Source of the DNA: Ameyamaea chiangmaiensis | GTDB taxonomy: Bacteria > Pseudomonadota > Alphaproteobacteria > Acetobacterales > Acetobacteraceae | Direction of reading: 5' to 3' | NCBI RefSeq assembly: GCF_025995235.1 | Contig: NZ_BAPT01000040.1 | Location: 62,001 to 126,000, forward strand | Length of the DNA stretch: 64,000 nt | Shown here: positions 18,096 to 27,209 of the stretch, in pieces | Layout of the letters: every line of letters begins with the position of its first letter | Numbering within the stretch: position 1 is the first letter of the stretch | Made by a program: the position numbers and the translations under genes | Notes under the pieces: model-generated | Database searches by the model: none | What the model saw: only the letters and a program-made list of their open reading frames with translations | What the model was told of the DNA's origin: nothing

Positions 18096-18149
18096 ACCGG
18101 GCCGTCTGGCCCGTTGGAGAACACCGGGCCTGGCGGCCCGCCGGAGAAC
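18096..18149 (+). repeat. Tandem 27-base repeat, each a hairpin plus GGAGAAC, before nusA
   Basis: Units 18096-18122 and 18123-18149 both read ACCGGGCC, four variable bases, GGCCCG, two variable bases, GGAGAAC. Each can fold into a GC-rich hairpin that exposes a Shine-Dalgarno-like GGAG. The second GGAG is 9 bases before the nusA ATG. The variable bases are the loop and the two bases just after the stem, so hairpin and GGAGAAC are both conserved between units. Confidence 0.85.
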
Positions 18150-18155
18150 CAAGAC

Positions 18156-19697
18156 ATGGACACGTCTGTATCCCGCCCTGAACTGCTTCTCGTCGCCGAC
18201 GCCGTCGCGCGTGAGAAGACGATCGATCGCGAGGAAGTGCTCGACGCGATGGAGCAGGCGATCCAGAAGGCTGGTCGCGCAAAGTACGGTCATGACAAGG
18301 ATATCCGCGCGACGATCGACCGTCGCAGCGGCGAGGTTCGCCTGTCCCGCTGGACCGAAGCCGTCGAGGTCGTCGAGAACGAAGAGACGCAGATTCCGCT
18401 GCATATTGCGCGCAAGTATCGCCCCGAGATCCAGTTGGGCGAACATCTGGTCGATCCGCTGCCGCCGATCGATTTCGGCCGTATCGCGGCCCAGACCGCG
18501 AAGCAGGTGATCGTCCAGCGCGTGCGCGAGTATGAGCGCAAGCGCCAGTATGACGAATTCAAGGATCGTGTGGGCGAGATCGTCAACGGCACGGTCAAGC
18601 GGACGGAATACGGGAACCTCATGGTCGAGATCGGGAGCGCCGAGGCGCTTCTGCGTCGCGACGAACTGATCCCGCGCGAAAGCTTCCGCAATTCCGATCG
18701 CGTACGCGCCTACATTTATGACGTGCGTGACGAGCCGCGTGGCCCGCAGATTTTCCTCTCCCGCACGCATCCGGCATTTCTTGCCAAGCTGTTCGCGCAG
18801 GAGGTGCCGGAGATCTACGATGGCATCATCGAGATCAAGGCTGTGGCCCGTGATCCGGGGTCGCGCGCCAAGATGGCGGTGATTTCCAAGGACAGCTCCA
18901 TCGATCCTGTCGGCGCGTGCGTGGGTATGCGCGGCTCACGCGTGCAGGCCGTCGTGCAGGAACTGCAGGGCGAGAAGATCGACATCATTCCCTGGAGCCC
19001 GCAGGCGGCCACGTTCGTGGTGAATGCCCTTGCCCCGGCCGAGGTCAGCAAGGTCGTGATGGACGAGGAAGCTGGCCGCGTCGAGGTGGTCGTGCCGGAC
19101 GAGCAGCTTAGCCTGGCGATTGGCCGTCGAGGCCAGAACGTGCGCCTGGCCAGCCAGCTGACGCGCTGGGATATCGATATCCTGACCGAGGCCGAGGAAT
19201 CGGAGCGTCGTCAGGAAGAGTTCCGCAAGCGCACCGGCCTGTTCGTCGAGGCTCTGGACGTCGATGACGTAATCGCGGGTCTGCTCGTGACCGAGGGTTT
19301 CAACTCGATCGAGGAACTCGCCTACGCCGACATGGATGAGCTGTCGACGATCGAGGGCTTTGACGAAACGGTCGCCGATGAGCTGGTGCGACGCGCCGAA
19401 GGCTATATCGCCCGTCGCGAGGAAGAGCTCGACGCGCGCCGAATCGAGCTCGGTGTGACCGACGACGTGGCCGCCTTGGGCTTCTTCACGACGCAGATGC
19501 TGGTGACGCTGGGCGAAAAGGGCGTCAAGATGCTCGACGATCTGGCGGACCTGGCCGGCGACGAGCTGTCCGAGCTGCTCGGCGGCGATGTGCTGGATGA
19601 AGAGACGGCCAACGAAATTATCATGGCTGCCCGCGCCCATTGGTTCGAAGACGATTCCGCCGAGTCGTCTGAAGGCAAGGAGGCTGACCACGTCTGA
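18156..19697 (+). CDS. nusA: Transcription termination/antitermination factor NusA
   Basis: Binds RNA polymerase and controls pausing, termination and antitermination. 513 residues: the N-terminal polymerase-binding domain (ELLLVADAVAREKTIDREEV), S1 domain (VGEIVNGTVKRTEYGN), KH1 and KH2 (GACVGMRGSRVQAVVQEL; LAIGRRGQNVRLASQL), and two helix-hairpin-helix-like acidic repeats at the C-terminus (LVTEGFNSIEELAYADMDEL). ATG 18156 uses the GGAG of the second hairpin repeat; an in-frame start at 18093 would translate the repeats and has no family support. NusA could feed back on the attenuator before rimP, as proposed for other bacteria. Confidence 0.97.
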   Translation: MDTSVSRPELLLVADAVAREKTIDREEVLDAMEQAIQKAGRAKYGHDKDIRATIDRRSGEVRLSRWTEAVEVVENEETQIPLHIARKYRPEIQLGEHLVDPLPPIDFGRIAAQTAKQVIVQRVREYERKRQYDEFKDRVGEIVNGTVKRTEYGNLMVEIGSAEALLRRDELIPRESFRNSDRVRAYIYDVRDEPRGPQIFLSRTHPAFLAKLFAQEVPEIYDGIIEIKAVARDPGSRAKMAVISKDSSIDPVGACVGMRGSRVQAVVQELQGEKIDIIPWSPQAATFVVNALAPAEVSKVVMDEEAGRVEVVVPDEQLSLAIGRRGQNVRLASQLTRWDIDILTEAEESERRQEEFRKRTGLFVEALDVDDVIAGLLVTEGFNSIEELAYADMDELSTIEGFDETVADELVRRAEGYIARREEELDARRIELGVTDDVAALGFFTTQMLVTLGEKGVKMLDDLADLAGDELSELLGGDVLDEETANEIIMAARAHWFEDDSAESSEGKEADHV

Positions 19698-20364
19698 AGC
19701 GACCCATCAGACGCCACCGGAGCCCGAGGACGCGGTTGATAATGAGCGCGGCCCGGAGCGGCGGTGCATCGTCACGCGGGCTCAGGGGCGTCCGCAACGG
19801 ATGATCCGGTTCGTCGTTGGGCCTGACCGGCAGATCGTTCCCGATCTCGCCGGGCGGTTGCCGGGGCGGGGAATGTGGTTGAGTGCGCGTCCGGATGTGC
19901 TAGAAACCGCCCGAAGACGTGGTGCGTTCGCGCGCGCCGCGCGGCAGCAGGTTGCGGTGCCCGACGATATCCTTCAGATCGTGCTCGATGGGCTGGCCCG
20001 TCGGCGGAACGAGGCGCTTGGGCTTCTTCGGCGAAGCGGGCAGGTCGTCGCTGGGTTCGTCAAGGCACGGGAGTGGGTGGTAAACGGCCGGGCAGCCCTG
20101 GTGGTTCAGGCCGCTGACGGCAGTCCCGACGAGCGGGGGCGGCTTCTATCGGGCGCACGTCAGCTTCCGGTAGTGGAGATTTCCGGGGCGGCAGAGCTTG
20201 GCGCGCTTTTCGGGCGTGACCATGTGGTGCATGCGGCAGTGGCTCACGGCGCGTTGGCGCAACGGCTGCTGAATGATAACGAGCGTTTTTTGGAGCTGTC
20301 CGGCAGGGCGGTTCCGGTCCGGCAGCCTAATGCGCCGGATGAGGGTGAACAGGCAGGTACATGA
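19684..20364 (+). CDS. YlxR-family RNA-binding protein with L7Ae/L30e-like C-terminal domain; non-AUG start
   Basis: The N-terminal part (ERRCIVTRAQGRPQRMIRFV, then LPGRGMWLSARPDVLE) is the YlxR/DUF448 nucleic-acid-binding domain. The last ~100 residues look like an L7Ae/L30e fold (RNEALGLLRRSGQVVAGF), an arrangement common in alphaproteobacteria between nusA and infB. No ATG, GTG or TTG lies near the expected start. CTG at 19684 is 8 bases after GAAGG, and ACG at 19690 is 6 bases after a perfect AAGGAGG. The nearest ATG codons (19588, 19597) lie ~100 bases inside nusA with no ribosome binding site. The gene end overlaps infB (ATGA). Its role is probably in ribosome assembly or regulation; this is not established. 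Confidence 0.85.
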   Translation: MTTSEATHQTPPEPEDAVDNERGPERRCIVTRAQGRPQRMIRFVVGPDRQIVPDLAGRLPGRGMWLSARPDVLETARRRGAFARAARQQVAVPDDILQIVLDGLARRRNEALGLLRRSGQVVAGFVKAREWVVNGRAALVVQAADGSPDERGRLLSGARQLPVVEISGAAELGALFGRDHVVHAAVAHGALAQRLLNDNERFLELSGRAVPVRQPNAPDEGEQAGT

Positions 20365-23045
20365 GCGAAGGCAACGATCAGGATCAGGGTAAGGGACGGT
20401 TGTCCCTGCGGCCGCAAAGCCGCATGGAGCTGGGACGTACGGTCGATGCCGGCTCCGTCCGGCAGAGCTTCAGCCATGGTCGCTCCAAGGTTGTGCAGGT
20501 TGAGGTCCGGAAGACGCGCGAAGTCAAGCCGCGTCAGCCCGGTCCCGGCGGCGCGGCCGGGGGTCGTGGTGCGGCTGGCGGCCGTCCGCCAGCAGGCACG
20601 CGCGGACTGACTCCCGCCGAGCAGGCGCGTCGCCTGCTGGTGGTCGAGCAGCAGAAGATTGCAGCGGCTGCGGCGGCGAAGGAAGAAGCCGCAAGACGGG
20701 AGCAGGAGAAAATCCTGATCCTTTCGGCCGCCGAAGAGGCGCGTCGCCGCGAGGAAGACGCGCGCCGTGCTGCCGATGAAGAGCAGCGCGAGGCCGAGGA
20801 GGCTGCGGCGCGTGCCAAGGAGGCTGAAAAGGCAGCACGCGGTGCGGCTCGCGCCGAAGAGATCGCCGCGACGCCGTCGGCGGAAGTCTCGTCCGAGTTC
20901 GTTGCGGGCAAGGTAACGCTGGCGGCGCCGATCGAGCGTCTGCCGCGTCTGGCAGATCGCGCGATCATGCCGGCCCGTCCCCTGACGCCCCGTCCGGCGC
21001 CGTCGACGTCGGCAGCCCCGGCTGAGACGCTTCGCCTGCGCAGCAGCGATGGCGACGACGATCGGCGCGCACCGGCGCGGCGTCCCGGTGGCCAGACGCC
21101 GCCACGCAAGAGTGCTGGTCCGGCTCCGAAAAAAGGTGGTGATAGCCGTCGCGGCGGCCGCATCGACGTTATGGCGGCGATCGAGGGCGACGACGACAAG
21201 ACACGCTCGCTCGCGTCGGTTCGCCGTCAGCGCGAACGTGAGCGCCGTCAGGCCGAACTCGAGCGCCTGCGCGCCGATCAGGTCCGGGTGGTACGCGACG
21301 TCATCCTGCCGGAGACGATCACGGTGCAGGAACTGGCCAACCGCATGGCGGCCCGTCAGGGTGAGGTCATCAAGTCCCTGATGAAGATGGGCGTGATGGC
21401 GACCGTGACGCAGGTCATCGACGCCGACACGGCCGAACTGGTCGTCGAGGAGTTCGGTCATCGCGTTCGTCGTGTTTCCGACAGTGATGTCGAGATCGGC
21501 ATCGAGGGCGTCGAGGACGAGGCGGCCGAGCTGCTTCCGCGCGCACCCGTCGTCACGATCATGGGGCATGTCGACCATGGCAAGACATCCTTGCTGGATG
21601 CCCTGCGCACGACTGACGTCGCGGGCGGCGAAGCCGGCGGAATCACCCAGCATATCGGCGCCTATCAGGTGACGCTGGCCTCTGGCTCGCGGATCACCTT
21701 TATCGATACGCCGGGCCATGAGGCATTCACGTCGATGCGCGCCCGCGGTGCCTCCGTCACCGACGTGGTGGTGCTGGTGGTTGCGGCGGACGACGGCGTG
21801 ATGCCGCAGACGATCGAAGCCATCAAGCATGCGAAGGCCGCGGATGTGCCGATCATCGTGGCGATCAACAAGATGGACAAGCCCGATGCCAAACCGGACC
21901 GGGTGCGTCAGGAGTTGCTGAGCCACGAGATCGTGGTCGAGAGCCTGGGTGGCGACACGCAGGAAATCCAGGTCTCCGCCCTCAAGCGCACGGGACTGGA
22001 CAAGCTTGAGGAAGCCATTCTGCTTCAGGCGGAAATCCTGGATCTGAAGGCCAATCCTGATCGCGTCGCAGAGGGGCCGGTGATCGAGAGCCGTCTCGAT
22101 CGTGGCCGTGGTCCGGTTGCGACCGTATTGGTCCAGAAGGGAACGCTCCACAAGGGCGACATCGTCGTGGCGGGCGCCGAATGGGGCCGCGTGCGCGCGA
22201 TGCTGGATGACAAGGGGCGTCAGCTGTCCGAGGCTGGTCCGTCGATGCCGGTTGAAATTCTCGGTATCGCGGGTGTCCCGGGGGCGGGCGAGCCGTTCGT
22301 GGTGGTGGACAACGAGAATCGAGCGCGCGAAATCTCTGAATTCCGCCAGCGTAAGATCAAGGAGAAGATGGCGGCCGGGCAGAGCGCTGCTCGTGGCACG
22401 CTCGACCAGATGCTGGCGCGCATTCAGGCGGGCGAGCAGAAGGAAGTCGCGATCATCATCAAGGCCGACGTTCAGGGTTCGGCCGAGGCCCTTCAGACCA
22501 CGGTGCTCAAGCTCGAGCATGAAGAGGTTCGGGTGCGTGTTCTCAACGCATCCGTGGGCCAGATTACCGAAAGCGACGTGCAGCTTGCCAAGGCGTCCAA
22601 CGCCGTGCTCGTGGCGTTCAACGTGCGTGCGACGTCGCAGGCCCGGGAACTGGCGCAGCGCGACGGGGTCGATATCCGCTATTACTCGATCATCTATCAG
22701 GTCGCGGACGACGTGGAGCAACTGGTGAAGGGCAAGATCGCGCCCAAGCACCGGGAGAAGTTCCTTGGCTACGCCGAGATCCGTCAGGTGTTCAACATCA
22801 CCAAGGTCGGCAAGGTCGCGGGTTGCTACGTCACCGAAGGGCTGGTCAAGCGTGGCTGCGGCGTGCGTCTGCTGCGTGACAACGTGGTCATCCACGAGGG
22901 CGATCTCAGCCAGCTCAAGCGCTTTAAGGACGATGTCCGCGAAGTGGCTCGTGGTTATGAGTGCGGTCTGTCCTTCGCCGGGTACAACGACCTGCGGGAA
23001 GGCGACGTGGTCGAGTGCTTCGAAATGGAACTCGTTCCGGCATGA
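20361..23045 (+). CDS. infB: Translation initiation factor IF-2
   Basis: GTPase that brings fMet-tRNA to the 30S subunit. 894 residues with a long charged N-terminal region of about 320 residues, rich in Ala, Arg and Glu (coiled-coil-like between ~95 and ~175). The IF2_N helix (TVQELANRMAARQGEVIKSL) follows, then the G domain: GHVDHGKTS (G1), DTPGH (G3) and NKMDK (G4). The C-terminal domains carry the tRNA-binding module (VLNASVGQITESDVQLA) and end in FAGYNDLREGDVVECFEMELV. It overlaps both ylxR and rbfA, so translation is coupled through the operon. Confidence 0.98.
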   Translation: MSEGNDQDQGKGRLSLRPQSRMELGRTVDAGSVRQSFSHGRSKVVQVEVRKTREVKPRQPGPGGAAGGRGAAGGRPPAGTRGLTPAEQARRLLVVEQQKIAAAAAAKEEAARREQEKILILSAAEEARRREEDARRAADEEQREAEEAAARAKEAEKAARGAARAEEIAATPSAEVSSEFVAGKVTLAAPIERLPRLADRAIMPARPLTPRPAPSTSAAPAETLRLRSSDGDDDRRAPARRPGGQTPPRKSAGPAPKKGGDSRRGGRIDVMAAIEGDDDKTRSLASVRRQRERERRQAELERLRADQVRVVRDVILPETITVQELANRMAARQGEVIKSLMKMGVMATVTQVIDADTAELVVEEFGHRVRRVSDSDVEIGIEGVEDEAAELLPRAPVVTIMGHVDHGKTSLLDALRTTDVAGGEAGGITQHIGAYQVTLASGSRITFIDTPGHEAFTSMRARGASVTDVVVLVVAADDGVMPQTIEAIKHAKAADVPIIVAINKMDKPDAKPDRVRQELLSHEIVVESLGGDTQEIQVSALKRTGLDKLEEAILLQAEILDLKANPDRVAEGPVIESRLDRGRGPVATVLVQKGTLHKGDIVVAGAEWGRVRAMLDDKGRQLSEAGPSMPVEILGIAGVPGAGEPFVVVDNENRAREISEFRQRKIKEKMAAGQSAARGTLDQMLARIQAGEQKEVAIIIKADVQGSAEALQTTVLKLEHEEVRVRVLNASVGQITESDVQLAKASNAVLVAFNVRATSQARELAQRDGVDIRYYSIIYQVADDVEQLVKGKIAPKHREKFLGYAEIRQVFNITKVGKVAGCYVTEGLVKRGCGVRLLRDNVVIHEGDLSQLKRFKDDVREVARGYECGLSFAGYNDLREGDVVECFEMELVPA

Positions 23046-23482
23046 AGCGCGGCGCGTCGGTAAAAAAGGGTGGCGGCGTTGGGCCGGCGGGGAAACTCGC
23101 CGGTCACGGTGCGTCCGGGCCGTCGCAGCGCCAGCTGCGTGTGGCCGAGGAGGTTCGCCGTGCTCTGGCCGAAGTGTTTGCGCGGACCGAGTTCCGTGAC
23201 CCCGATCTCGCCGATGCGCGCGTCACGGTAACCGAGGTCCGGATTTCTCCCGACTTTCGACACGCGACGGCGTTCGTCGCGCGACTGGGACGTTCGGATA
23301 TCGACGGTATTCTGCCGGGACTGAAGCGTGTCGCTCCGTTTCTGCGCACGCAGCTGTCGCATTCCCTGCGGCTTCGCACAGTGCCCGAGCTTCATTTCCA
23401 GCCCGATACCGCGCTGGATTATGCGATGGAGGTCGATGCCCTCCTGCGCCAGCCCGAGGTAGCGCGCGATCTGGAGGACTGA
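23042..23482 (+). CDS. rbfA: Ribosome-binding factor A
   Basis: A KH-like protein that binds the 16S rRNA helix 1 region during 30S maturation. 146 residues, with a basic disordered start of ~25 residues and then the RbfA core: RQLRVAEEVRRALAEVF, VTVTEVRISPDFRHATAFVA and LRLRTVPELHFQPDTALDYA. The ATG overlaps the infB stop (ATGA), which fixes the start. It is the last gene of the rimP operon; truB, often next in other genomes, lies 3.7 kb further behind a set of genes on the other strand. Confidence 0.96.
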   Translation: MKRGASVKKGGGVGPAGKLAGHGASGPSQRQLRVAEEVRRALAEVFARTEFRDPDLADARVTVTEVRISPDFRHATAFVARLGRSDIDGILPGLKRVAPFLRTQLSHSLRLRTVPELHFQPDTALDYAMEVDALLRQPEVARDLED

Positions 23483-23528
23483 TGTCCTCCGCTTGACCGA
23501 CGGCACCCGGGCTCTGTTCCCCTGATAT

Positions 23529-24122
23529 CTAGATCGTGGCGGGAAGCACGATCTGCTGCGCAAGATCCGTCAGCAGGGTGCGTGTCTGCGCCGCGAGTGC
23601 CGCGTCCCCCGTGCCCGTGGTGGGACGCGTGATCACCGTGCGATTGCGTGTGAGCGGTGCCCCGGTATCGCTCGGGATCAGGGTCCAGCTCGCAGCTAAC
23701 GTGGCGGCACCGTCCGCAGTCATATCCAGCTTTTCGATCACAACCTCGAGCCGGGCGCTCGGCGGTAACAGCGGGTGCTGATCGGTAATGGCGAGTGCCG
23801 GTGTCCGCTCGCGCAGCACGCTGGCAATCAACGCCGTAGCCTGCTCTGACAGCCGGGCCGCCCAGCGCCCGCTGGGACTACGGTTCAGCGCTAGTCCGTC
23901 GCGCGTCACCATGTCCTGTGTATCGAGATAATCCGGCAGTGCGACGCGCGCGACATAGACCAGGGGCCTTTGGTCGGGTGTCGTCGGCACGGAGACGTCA
24001 GCGCCGCCGTAGCCGAGCGTATAGAGTTGCAGGGGCGGAGACGCGCAACCGGTCACGCCCGCAAGCGCGGTGAGGAGACCCAGGGCCAGGCCCGCGCGAG
24101 TCAGGGGGCAGCGAAGCGTCAT
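23529..24122 (-). CDS. PqiC-like ABC transport auxiliary lipoprotein
   Basis: 197 residues. A lipoprotein signal peptide ends in the lipobox LAGVTGCAS (C26). The following residues (LYTLG, YVARVALPDYLDTQDMVTRDG) are the typical opening of the PqiC/YmbA (DUF330) family, outer membrane partners of MCE-type lipid transporters. It is the last of four overlapping genes with MlaE-, MlaF- and MlaD-like proteins. That placement supports a role in lipid transfer between inner and outer membrane. Confidence 0.85.
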   Translation of the reverse strand: MTLRCPLTRAGLALGLLTALAGVTGCASPPLQLYTLGYGGADVSVPTTPDQRPLVYVARVALPDYLDTQDMVTRDGLALNRSPSGRWAARLSEQATALIASVLRERTPALAITDQHPLLPPSARLEVVIEKLDMTADGAATLAASWTLIPSDTGAPLTRNRTVITRPTTGTGDAALAAQTRTLLTDLAQQIVLPATI

Positions 24123-25066
24123 GGGCGTCGACCTGTGAGAAGAAGTTGCGGATTGCGCTCCACATCGCTGGCGAAACCACGCAGGGCTGCAGCACTCGCG
24201 GCAATGTCGCGCAGCGCAGAGGCGAGGTCCGCGCGTTCGGACGAGCGCGGAGACGTCATGGTGGCAACATGGGCCAGAATCGCGTCGGCGCGCTGGAGGG
24301 ATGCGTCCGTGCGCGCCAGCAAGGTGTGCAGATCGGCCCCACGTGCATCCAGCTGCGTCGTGCCGTGATCGGCCAGACGCGCGACGCTGGCCAGTGTTTC
24401 GTCCAGATGCCCGCGCAGATCCTCGATCGCGGCCCGTGTCGAGTCGGACGTCTCCTTGAGGCTGTTGGTCAGGGGGGGCACCGTGCTCCGCAACTCGTCG
24501 GCCAGCGCGCGGACACTGACGATCGCGGCCTGCGCCTCGTCGACGGTCTGTTTGAGCGGAAGCTGGGTCAACGTCTGCTTCATGCGCTCGATGTCGGACG
24601 CGCGTGAGGGAATCTCGATCCCGCTGCCCAGGTTCGGGTGCAGGATCGCCGCCGACTTGGGCGCGAAATCAAGGTTCACGTTGCTCTGGCCGGTGACGAA
24701 ACTCTGCACGTTGAGCTCCGCGCGCAGGCCGCGCGCGACCATGCCGGCCATGGTGGGCGTCGATCCGCCGCTTGCATCCGGGGTGAGTTTGAGACGCTCG
24801 GGCGTCAGATCCATCTCGACGGGGATAAAGGCGGTGTTCGTCGCTGGGTCGTAGGCGATGGACACCGAGCGCACCGACCCCACGGTCACGCCCCGGAACG
24901 TGACCGCCGCCCCGACCGTCAGGCCCGCAGCCGAGCCCGGAAAGACGGAGAAGGCGTGCTGCGTGGTGCGAAAGGGCTGGAATTTGCCGAAGAAGATCAG
25001 GCAGGCGAGCAGCAGCGCCATACTGCCGAGCACGAAGGCGCCGATCGTGGTCTGATGCTTGTCCAT
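24119..25066 (-). CDS. MlaD-family MCE-domain protein
   Basis: 315 residues. A single N-terminal hydrophobic helix (GAFVLGSMALLLACLIFFG) precedes an MCE domain (AVTFRGVTVGSVRSVSIAYD). A long helical C-terminal part follows, comparable to PqiB/YebT-like or rhizobial MlaD proteins that form tunnels or needles. It is longer than E. coli MlaD (~183 residues). It overlaps the lipoprotein gene by four bases and follows the ATPase gene by three. Predicted to bind lipids in the periplasm as part of an Mla-type ABC transporter. Confidence 0.9.
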   Translation of the reverse strand: MDKHQTTIGAFVLGSMALLLACLIFFGKFQPFRTTQHAFSVFPGSAAGLTVGAAVTFRGVTVGSVRSVSIAYDPATNTAFIPVEMDLTPERLKLTPDASGGSTPTMAGMVARGLRAELNVQSFVTGQSNVNLDFAPKSAAILHPNLGSGIEIPSRASDIERMKQTLTQLPLKQTVDEAQAAIVSVRALADELRSTVPPLTNSLKETSDSTRAAIEDLRGHLDETLASVARLADHGTTQLDARGADLHTLLARTDASLQRADAILAHVATMTSPRSSERADLASALRDIAASAAALRGFASDVERNPQLLLTGRRP

Positions 25067-25069
25067 CTC

Positions 25070-25858
25070 TCAGGCGTTCCCGTCGGTCTGCTGTGCGTTG
25101 CGGTTCATGAAGGCATGGATCTGCGGGTCGTCGCTATGATCGCGCAGCTCCCGGGGCGCGCCGTGCGCGATGGCGGTGCGCGTCGTGGCGTCGAGGAAAA
25201 CGCCGTCGTCAGCGATGGCGAACAGGCTCGGCAACTCGTGGCTGACGATCACGATCGTAGCGCCAAGGCCGTCGCGCAGCGTGAGAATGAGTTCGTCAAG
25301 TCGGGCCGAGGTAATCGGATCGAGGCCCGCCGAGGGCTCGTCGAAAAACAGGATGTCGGCGTCCAGCGCGATGGCGCGGGCGACGCCTGCGCGTTTGCGC
25401 ATCCCGCCGCTGATTTCGGACGGATACAGGTCGATGGCATGCAGCATGCCCACCAGCGCGAGCTTGAGCGTGACCATGCGCCGGATCGTGTGATCATCGA
25501 GGCGCGTGAACATCTGCATGGGCAGTGCGACGTTCTCGCCGACCGTCATGGAACTCCAGAGGGCACCGCTCTGGAACAGGACGCCGAAGCGATGTCCGAT
25601 CTCGGTCCGACGTTCGGCGCTGGCGTCCCAGTAGCTCTCGCCTTGCACGTCATACTGACCGGCCTTGGGACGCAGCAGGCCGATCATCGATTTCAGGACG
25701 GTACTTTTGCCGCAGCCCGAGCCACCCATGACCGCAAAGATGCTGCCACGTTTAACGTCGAACGACAGGTCGTGCTGGATGATCTTGCTGCCGAAACCCA
25801 GCGTCAGCCCCTCGACACGCATCACCGCGTCGGCGCCGAGTGACGAGGGAGCTGCCAT
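25070..25858 (-). CDS. MlaF-type ABC transporter ATP-binding protein
   Basis: ATPase of a retrograde or anterograde phospholipid transporter. Walker A is GGSGCGKST, the signature is ISGGMRKRAGVARA (the GGM variant typical of MlaF/Ttg2A) and Walker B is ILFFDEPSAGLD, with the switch histidine in IVSHEL. Length of 262 residues is normal. Its start shares one base with the stop of the permease gene (TGATG), so the two are translationally coupled. Confidence 0.93.
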   Translation of the reverse strand: MAAPSSLGADAVMRVEGLTLGFGSKIIQHDLSFDVKRGSIFAVMGGSGCGKSTVLKSMIGLLRPKAGQYDVQGESYWDASAERRTEIGHRFGVLFQSGALWSSMTVGENVALPMQMFTRLDDHTIRRMVTLKLALVGMLHAIDLYPSEISGGMRKRAGVARAIALDADILFFDEPSAGLDPITSARLDELILTLRDGLGATIVIVSHELPSLFAIADDGVFLDATTRTAIAHGAPRELRDHSDDPQIHAFMNRNAQQTDGNA

Positions 25859-27036
25859 CAGAACCCCACCACATCAGCGAAAACAGCGAACAGGGCATCC
25901 AAAGCGATGACGCCCACGATCCCGACCACGACGGCGCGGGTGGCGGCAATACCAACGTCGGCGGCTCGCCGTCCCGCCAGAAGGCCGATACGGCAGGACG
26001 TGATCCCGATCAGGGCGGCGAAAAACACCGTCTTGCAAAAGCCGAACACAAACTGATCGAGCGAGACGGCAGAGATGGTCTGGTGCCAGTAGCTCAGCGC
26101 CGTGACATCGAGCATCGCCGCCGTGACCACGAAGCCGCCGATCATCGCCACGGCGCAGCCGTACAGGTAGAGCAGCGGCATCATCAGCATCAGCGACGAC
26201 ACCGCCGGCAGCAGCAGGTAGCCCGACGTCGGAATGCCGAAGACCTCCAGTGCGTCGATTTCCTCGTTACCTTGCATGGTCGCGATTCGGGCGGCGTAGG
26301 CTCCCCCGGTTCGACCGGCCATGATGATGGCGGTCATCACCGCCGACATCTCACGCACGCAGGCGAGCCCCACTAGGTTCGCCACATAGATGTCGGCGGC
26401 GAATTTTCGCAGCTGTACCGCCCCGACAAAGGCCAGGATCGCACCGATCAGCACATTGACGACGCTGACGATCAACAGCGCCTGCGGGCCGGCCGCGCGG
26501 ATGTCGGACAGGAAATCGACCCGACGCATGCCGCCGCGGCCGTGCAGCACCGCCCAAAGGCCGCGCGCCGTGTCCGCGGCGAGCAGGCTGACGCCGCCGG
26601 TCTCGGACGTCGCCGCCAGGGTCAGTCCGCCCAGCCGCGCGAGAAGGCCGCGGCGGGGCGCCTTGACTGGGGGCGTGGTCTCGATCGACGCGGGCAGGAG
26701 GTCCAGCAGGCGGGTCGCGGGCTTCGGCAGGCCGGACAGGTCCAGCGACCGGTGGTCTGCGGCGGCGATCCGTTCCGCGTCCCACAGGAAGGCGATCAGG
26801 CTTGTGTCCCACGCGCCGAGGCCGCTTGTCTCGAAGGACAGGGCCGCGCCGGGACTGGTGCCCGCAAGACCGTGAAGGGCGTCTGGCGGCAGTTCGGGAA
26901 GAGCCCCACTGCCCGCGACCCAGGCCCCCGCCAGCCGAAGGGTGGGCCGACCATCCTGTACGGCGACGTCCCAGTGCGGCGCGCCGGCGTCGGAGCCCGC
27001 ACGACCGGCAGGAGAAGGTGAGGGGGGAGGCGGCAT
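25858..27036 (-). CDS. MlaE-type permease with N-terminal STAS-like domain
   Basis: 392 residues. The first ~120 residues form a soluble STAS-like domain (RLAGAWVAGSGALPEL; SLDLSGLPKPATRLLDLL), as in the fused MlaB-MlaE proteins of alphaproteobacteria. The remainder is the MlaE core with five or six hydrophobic segments and the conserved EMSAVMTAIIMAGRTGGAYAA and EEIDALEVFGIPTSGYL blocks. It is the first gene of the four-gene Mla-like operon, divergent from truB. The fused STAS domain explains the absence of a separate mlaB. No MlaC-like periplasmic shuttle gene is adjacent. Confidence 0.93.
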   Translation of the reverse strand: MPPPPSPSPAGRAGSDAGAPHWDVAVQDGRPTLRLAGAWVAGSGALPELPPDALHGLAGTSPGAALSFETSGLGAWDTSLIAFLWDAERIAAADHRSLDLSGLPKPATRLLDLLPASIETTPPVKAPRRGLLARLGGLTLAATSETGGVSLLAADTARGLWAVLHGRGGMRRVDFLSDIRAAGPQALLIVSVVNVLIGAILAFVGAVQLRKFAADIYVANLVGLACVREMSAVMTAIIMAGRTGGAYAARIATMQGNEEIDALEVFGIPTSGYLLLPAVSSLMLMMPLLYLYGCAVAMIGGFVVTAAMLDVTALSYWHQTISAVSLDQFVFGFCKTVFFAALIGITSCRIGLLAGRRAADVGIAATRAVVVGIVGVIALDALFAVFADVVGF

Positions 27037-27209
27037 GATCCTGCCATCAAACCCCTTTATCGGCGGCTACGCCATACCCCTTGTTGCGTAAGGAACTGGA
27101 ATGCGTGCGCGGGCCTGGGCCGGCGGCGTCTGCGCGGGGACTTGACCGTTGCGCTGTGACGGGCCCTCGGCTAAGCCTCGCGTCTCTTTTTTTTATGGTG
27201 AGGTTGCCG

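Noticed and set aside
20244..22895. An 883-codon open frame antisense to infB
   Set aside because: Mirror of the strong codon bias of infB; no domain and no ribosome binding site.
27188..27195. Run of eight T before truB as a terminator
   Set aside because: No stable stem of more than three or four base pairs could be drawn just upstream.
27081..27209. An N-terminal extension of TruB from 27081
   Set aside because: The added residues are unconserved, and ATG 27210 has the better ribosome binding site and the normal family start.
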